Positions 42,957-47,106 of a stretch of 47,106 nucleotides of DNA are shown here, piece by piece. Positions within the stretch are counted from its first letter, which is position 1. The number at the start of each line of letters is the position of its first letter. The DNA is from Bacteroidia bacterium (GTDB lineage: Bacteria; Bacteroidota; Bacteroidia; UKL13-3). Under the pieces are notes generated by a model. The model saw nothing but the letters and a program-made list of their open reading frames with translations. It did no database searches and was not told the DNA's origin. The position numbers were made by a program, and so were the translations under genes. The stretch spans positions 1 to 47,106 of the forward strand of contig JACMQU010000155.1 in the NCBI GenBank assembly GCA_014376805.1, in the 5' to 3' direction.

Positions 42957-44861
42957 TTATCTCATGGTCTTGTTATTGATCAACCGTTCATGGTATTGCT
43001 GAAGCACACTTTTTAACAGACTATCCATTTTTTGTTTAGGTGGATTAATATCCATTTTAATTATTAAATTATTGCGCATTAAACTGTCTGATAAAAGGTC
43101 GTAAAAGCCCAGTTCTTTTTGCCCGTCAAAATGGTAAACATAAGGCCATTGTATCAACTGATAATATTGATCCTGATATTGTATAGCCGCACCATTATTG
43201 TATTTAACACGCTTATTAAAATAATCTCCGAAAGTTATAAAAGGCTTGGCATAATGAGCCTCCTTCAGGATCAGTGACATGATATCAAGTTGCGAAACAG
43301 TTTGGTACACACGCTGTAGTTTTTTGCTGTTTTCTTTAAACAGAATCAGCGGGATTTCATACTTGCCCTGTGAGCTCTGATAGTAGGGCGTTTCGTTTTC
43401 CCCACTATGATCGGCTGTAATTATAAAAACCGTATTTGCATACCAGGCCTTACTTCGGGCCGAAGCAAAGAATTGCCGCAAAGCATAATCTGTATAAGCG
43501 ATAGTGGGATGTATAGGTAAGGTACCTTTAGGAAATTTGTTTTTATAAGCCTCGGGTAAAGCATAAGGGTGGTGTGATGATAAAGTAAACACCGTACTGA
43601 AAAAAGGTAACGGTTTTAACGTTAACTGCCGGGCAAAATATTGCAGATAAGGTTCATCATAAATACCCCAGTTATCATCAAAATCATTTTTATTATCATA
43701 CTGGTTCAATCCGTAATAATCTCCATTACCACTAATGGCAATAAAATTATCAAAACTCATGGTGCCGTTTCTTCCGCCATGATAAAAACTAGAATTGTAT
43801 CCGGTTTCCTTTAAATAAGCACCGGCACTTTTAATCCGGTTACTTTGATAATAACTGCTTAGGTAGGGAGTGTTCATCCAGCTTGGCATTGCAGACAGTA
43901 TGGAAGGGATGCCCTCCACAGATTTTTTTCCATTGGCATAAGCATGCATAAAAACTGTACTGTAATTCATAATAGAATCCAGAAAAGGAGTATAACCTTT
44001 TCCGTTGTTATAAAAGCCCACATACTCTTTGCCAAGACTCTCTACAATGATCAGCACAATATTGGGAAGAGACTCCTTGTTCCCTGTTAAATCATTTATT
44101 TCCTGTTCGGGATCAAACCAATTTTTCACCAGTACATCAGGTAAATAATGAACAGGCTGCAACCCACTTTGCTGCGTACTAAGGATGAGATTAAACGGCG
44201 TATTTACAACTAATGGCACTAAGTCGGGCCTTGTCTGACGGGCTGCATCAAAAGTATTTAAGGGTAACAAACCAATGCTACCTCTTGCACCCAGAAAAAG
44301 TAAAACACTTATGAAGAGTAGCATCAATAATCTTTTGATGCGTGTTGGTTGCGGTACATGCACTTGTATTGCTAATGCACTTATCATGGTGCGTTTGTAC
44401 AACTGTACCATCAGAACAAGCATACCGATCAGGATAACCCATAAATACCAGAAGTCAATAATATAAGCCGTTTTAAGTCCCTGTAGTTCGGTGCCCATAC
44501 TAAACAGTTCCATGCCGCTGCGTCTGCCGCTAAAGGCAAAATATCCGGTATCAATAAGATTAAGTATAATACTTAGCCCGTTACAAATAAAAAATAATAC
44601 CATAAGTAATTGCTGGTACCATTTTTTTTGTTGAACCTGTAAAGGGAGCAGATGTAATAAAATAAAAAGGCTGTTAAGGTAAATAATGGAAGAAACATCG
44701 AACAAATTACCATAGAAAAATGCCTGAACCAATCCGGAAAATCCGAAAGAAAAAAAAACAGGATTAAAGATAAGAAAGATAATACGGCAAATAAATGCCA
44801 GAAGTAAAGCTATTAGCAGCCTTTGCAGTAAAATTCTGGTGATTGGAAACACATTAAACAT
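42957..44861 (-). CDS. LTA-synthase-family phosphoglycerol transferase/sulfatase-like membrane protein
   Basis: A 634-residue inner-membrane protein with five N-terminal helices (about 10-33, 55-75, 85-105, 135-155, 178-195) and a large periplasmic sulfatase-fold domain (about 262-600). Catalytic features are metal ligand E274 in IVLIIVESLGKEY, nucleophile S314 in NGKKSVEGIPSIL (Ser where LtaS has Thr), HPYALPEAY and FIITADHSGENETP. Relatives transfer phosphoglycerol or phosphoethanolamine from phospholipid to glycans or lipid A. The presence of a DgkA-like kinase in this window would fit recycling of a diacylglycerol by-product. It stands alone between divergent and convergent neighbours. 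Confidence 0.9.
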   Translation of the reverse strand: MFNVFPITRILLQRLLIALLLAFICRIIFLIFNPVFFSFGFSGLVQAFFYGNLFDVSSIIYLNSLFILLHLLPLQVQQKKWYQQLLMVLFFICNGLSIILNLIDTGYFAFSGRRSGMELFSMGTELQGLKTAYIIDFWYLWVILIGMLVLMVQLYKRTMISALAIQVHVPQPTRIKRLLMLLFISVLLFLGARGSIGLLPLNTFDAARQTRPDLVPLVVNTPFNLILSTQQSGLQPVHYLPDVLVKNWFDPEQEINDLTGNKESLPNIVLIIVESLGKEYVGFYNNGKGYTPFLDSIMNYSTVFMHAYANGKKSVEGIPSILSAMPSWMNTPYLSSYYQSNRIKSAGAYLKETGYNSSFYHGGRNGTMSFDNFIAISGNGDYYGLNQYDNKNDFDDNWGIYDEPYLQYFARQLTLKPLPFFSTVFTLSSHHPYALPEAYKNKFPKGTLPIHPTIAYTDYALRQFFASARSKAWYANTVFIITADHSGENETPYYQSSQGKYEIPLILFKENSKKLQRVYQTVSQLDIMSLILKEAHYAKPFITFGDYFNKRVKYNNGAAIQYQDQYYQLIQWPYVYHFDGQKELGFYDLLSDSLMRNNLIIKMDINPPKQKMDSLLKSVLQQYHERLINNKTMR

Positions 44862-44933
44862 TGGGAACGAAAATAGATTAAATTTTATGTCGTTTTTGTG
44901 AAATGCTTTTGTTTATTTGTTGCCACACAAAAT

Positions 44934-45953
44934 ATGATCATTTTTCAAAACATATCTTTAAAGCCTTACAATACTTTTGGCATTGATGTAAAAGCCGAAC
45001 AGTTTGTTGAGGTTAAAACAATTGAAGAGGTGCAGGTGCTTTGCACCACTTTTCTTTTACATGAACGCAAGATTCTGGTACTTGGGAGTGGAAGCAATAT
45101 TTTACTTACCAATAACTTTTGTGGGATGGCGATAAAGATTAGCCTGATGGGAATTGATATTATACAGGAAGACGATAAATATGCATGGGTTAAAGCAATG
45201 AGTGGTGAGGTATGGCACGACTTTGTGATGTATTGCGTGAATAAAAACTTTGGCGGGCTTGAAAATTTATCGCTGATACCCGGCTGTGTTGGGGCATCAC
45301 CCATGCAAAATATAGGTGCATACGGGGCAGAGTTAAAAGATACTTTTGAAGAACTTACTGCGGTAAATATTGAAAGCGGATTACTGGTTAAATTCAGCAA
45401 TGCAGAATGTAAATTCGGATACCGCGAAAGTGTTTTTAAAAATGAAGTAAAAGATAAATATATTATTGTTTCTGTAACTTTTAAACTGGCCAAAAATCCT
45501 GTGTATAATATCAGTTATGGGGCTATTAAAGAAACGCTTAAACAACAAGGTATAATTGAACCCGGCCTTAAAGCCATTAGTGATGCAGTAATCTCCATCA
45601 GAAAATTAAAATTGCCTGATCCAAAAGTGTTGGGCAACTCAGGTAGTTTTTTTAAAAACCCGGAAATAAGTCAGCAGGAATATGATGTCCTCCAGGAAAA
45701 ATTTCCTGATATACATGGTTATCTTTTACCGGGTAATAAGGTAAAAGTTCCTGCAGGCTGGTTAATTGAACAATGTGGCTGGAAGGGAAAAAGAACAGGC
45801 AACACAGGTGCATATAAAGACCAGGCTCTTGTGCTGGTTAATTATGGAAATGCAACCGGAGAAGAAATATGGAATCTTGCTCTTGCCATACAAGAATCTG
45901 TTCAACAAAAATTCGGCATACATATCTCTACCGAAGTAAATGTGATAGCGTGA
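44934..45953 (+). CDS. murB: UDP-N-acetylenolpyruvoylglucosamine reductase
   Basis: A FAD/NADPH enzyme making UDP-MurNAc for peptidoglycan. Its FAD-binding domain has ISLKPYNTFGIDVKAEQFVE, VLGSGSNILLTNNF, GLENLSLIPGCVGASPMQNIG and AYGAEL. The catalytic region has CKFGYRESVFK and the proton-donor Ser in LGNSGSFFKNPEIS, and the end is PAGWLIEQCGWKGKRTGNTG. It is a 339-residue protein from the ATG at 44934. The frame extends to a GTG at 44898, but those 12 residues are not family-like. It is divergent from the phosphoglycerol transferase. Confidence 0.95.
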   Translation: MIIFQNISLKPYNTFGIDVKAEQFVEVKTIEEVQVLCTTFLLHERKILVLGSGSNILLTNNFCGMAIKISLMGIDIIQEDDKYAWVKAMSGEVWHDFVMYCVNKNFGGLENLSLIPGCVGASPMQNIGAYGAELKDTFEELTAVNIESGLLVKFSNAECKFGYRESVFKNEVKDKYIIVSVTFKLAKNPVYNISYGAIKETLKQQGIIEPGLKAISDAVISIRKLKLPDPKVLGNSGSFFKNPEISQQEYDVLQEKFPDIHGYLLPGNKVKVPAGWLIEQCGWKGKRTGNTGAYKDQALVLVNYGNATGEEIWNLALAIQESVQQKFGIHISTEVNVIA

Positions 45954-45963
45954 TGACGCCCTT

Positions 45964-45992
45964 TTGATGAAAGCAGCATATGTTTTCATCAA
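45964..45992 (+). terminator. Weak hairpin after murB
   Basis: Arms TTGATGAAA and TTTCATCAA form a perfect 9-bp stem 10 bases after the murB stop. No U-tract follows, so termination is uncertain. Confidence 0.4.
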
Positions 45993-46090
45993 GTAGGATT
46001 TTCTCCTGATGAACAATGACGTTGCATGCTACATTTTTTTTTTGATAGTATGCCATACACGTTCTAACTACAAACCTTCTTGTGGCGAAG

Positions 46091-46098
46091 TATATTTG
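46091..46098 (+). promoter_or_regulatory. Orphan -7 box pointing into the xerD 3' end
   Basis: TATATTTG is a perfect TAnnTTTG in the 243-bp gap between murB and xerD, with no intact gene downstream on this strand. A 16-codon frame starts at 46111. A transcript from here would be antisense to xerD. Confidence 0.25.
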
Positions 46099-46196
46099 CA
46101 ACAGGGTAAAATGCTTTTCTTACAAACTATAGGTGTTGCAACGTTTTTACCGGCGATTTAACAAACGGTGATTTTCTTAGTGGGGAAAGATGGTAT

Positions 46197-47105
46197 TTAC
46201 GACGATCTTTTGCTTCGCGGGTGAAACTGGGTTACTACATCTCGCAGGTATTCGCGGTCTATGTGTGTGTATATTTCGGTGGTGGTAATGCTTTCATGTC
46301 CTAGCATTTGTTGCACTGCCCTTAAATCGGCACCGGCCTCTACCAAACTGGTGGCAAATGAATGGCGCAAAGTATGGGGACTGATATTTTTAGCGATGCC
46401 AGCTTTGGCAGCCAGGTCTTTTAATATGTAGAACACCATTACCCGCGATAATTTGCCTCCGTTTCGGTTCAGGAATACAATATCATTACAACCCGGTTTG
46501 GGTTCAACATGATTGCGCACAGCTTCTTTATAATAACCTATAAATTTAAGCGCAGTTTGTCCTATAGGTACCAATCGTTCTTTATTGCCTTTACCGGTAA
46601 CTTTAATAATTTCATGATCAGAAGATATGTTTGAAAGTTGCAATGAAACTGTTTCGCTTACCCGCAAACCACAACTAAACATGGTTTCTATAATGGCCCT
46701 GTTGCGAATTCCTTCGGGTTTGCTCTGATCCAACTCTGCAAGCATCAGGTCTATTTCATGCACATCCAGCACTTCAGGAAGTTTACGCGATAAACGTGGA
46801 GCCTCCAGTAATTCGGCCGGACTTACCTTAATCTCATCTTCCATTAACAGGTATTTGTAAAATGCTTTGAGCCCAGAGATGATTCTTGCCTGTGAACTGG
46901 CGTTTAAACCAAGCTCTGAAATATACTTAACAAAATTACGCAGGTGCTGTAGTTTAATTTGTTTGGGTTCAAGCTGCAACTCTTCTATGGCAAGGTACTG
47001 AATCAGTTTTTCTACATCTTGCATATAGGCACTGATAGAATGCGGCGATAAAGATTTCTCTAATTGCAGGTACACTTTAAAACCCAACAGATAAGATTGC
47101 CACAT
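46197..47105 (-). CDS. xerD: Site-specific tyrosine recombinase XerD
   Basis: A recombinase that resolves chromosome dimers at dif with its partner XerC. It has an N-terminal SAM-like core-binding domain (about 1-90: FKVYLQLEKSLSPHSISAYM). In the catalytic domain all key residues are present: R148 (FSCGLRVSE), K172 (TGKGNKERLVP), H244 and R247 (SPHTLRHSFATS), H270 (QMLGHESITTTEIY) and nucleophile Y279. Length (302) and the first residues MWQSYLLGF match XerD, so the start is probably complete although it touches the window edge. No dif-like site or other integrase features are nearby, so it is a housekeeping gene and not mobile-element cargo. Confidence 0.93.
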   Translation of the reverse strand: MWQSYLLGFKVYLQLEKSLSPHSISAYMQDVEKLIQYLAIEELQLEPKQIKLQHLRNFVKYISELGLNASSQARIISGLKAFYKYLLMEDEIKVSPAELLEAPRLSRKLPEVLDVHEIDLMLAELDQSKPEGIRNRAIIETMFSCGLRVSETVSLQLSNISSDHEIIKVTGKGNKERLVPIGQTALKFIGYYKEAVRNHVEPKPGCNDIVFLNRNGGKLSRVMVFYILKDLAAKAGIAKNISPHTLRHSFATSLVEAGADLRAVQQMLGHESITTTEIYTHIDREYLRDVVTQFHPRSKRSS

Positions 47106-47106
47106 A

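Noticed and set aside
46197..47105. Tyrosine recombinase as a sign of an integrated mobile element
   Set aside because: Sequence and length fit housekeeping XerD, and there is no att-like repeat, tRNA, phage or relaxase gene nearby.

Overview
The window looks like a chromosome segment of a Bacteroidota bacterium, probably near the Chitinophagales/Sphingobacteriia. It is A+T-rich. Several secreted proteins end in type IX secretion (T9SS) C-terminal sorting domains, start codons lack clear Shine-Dalgarno sequences, and several genes are preceded by the Bacteroidota -7 promoter box TAnnTTTG. The block porG-uppS-bamA-ompH-ompH is the arrangement known from Porphyromonas gingivalis. No tRNA, rRNA, CRISPR array, insertion sequence or prophage was seen.

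Region 1 (1-16 kb) is surface and secretion cargo. It holds an FG-GAP/IPT secreted-protein gene broken by an in-frame stop, a family 2 glycosyltransferase, the E2 subunit of 2-oxoglutarate dehydrogenase (sucB), two large tandem paralogous T9SS cargo proteins (1037 and 1163 residues) differing by about one Fn3-like repeat, a divergent TonB-dependent receptor, and a third T9SS cargo protein.

Region 2 (16-21.4 kb) is metabolism plus decay. It holds rocD (ornithine aminotransferase) and fhs (formate-tetrahydrofolate ligase). A 0.57 kb gap without an intact gene lies before fhs, and a 1.8 kb gap lies after it. The second gap is not empty: it contains a heavily decayed DUF4173-type multi-pass membrane protein gene that can be followed through at least six reading-frame fragments.

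Region 3 (21.4-36.4 kb, almost all minus strand) is a compact cell-envelope cluster. In transcription order it holds an M61 peptidase, a Crp/Fnr regulator, a patatin-like phospholipase, a family 9 glycosyltransferase, a pabA/trpG-type amidotransferase, an alpha/beta hydrolase, a CBS protein, NAD kinase, DgkA, two PorG-like (DUF6089) proteins, UppS, BamA and two Skp/OmpH chaperones. A strong intrinsic terminator follows, and then murI. Undecaprenyl phosphate supply, outer-membrane protein assembly, T9SS assembly, lipid turnover and peptidoglycan precursor supply thus sit together.

Region 4 (36.4-39.7 kb) is the most accessory-looking part: two unrecognised secreted beta-barrel-like proteins, gene-poor spacers and two families of short intergenic repeats around a TIGR02757 gene. 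Region 5 (39.7-47.1 kb) holds a dipeptidyl-peptidase III homologue, a small outer-membrane barrel, an MmcQ/YjbR protein, an LTA-synthase-like phosphoglycerol transferase, murB and xerD.

No clearly novel multi-gene defence or mobile system was found. The best leads are the hidden DUF4173 pseudogene, the porG duplication, -7 boxes placed only 4-5 nt from start codons, and the repeat-number difference between the tandem T9SS proteins.
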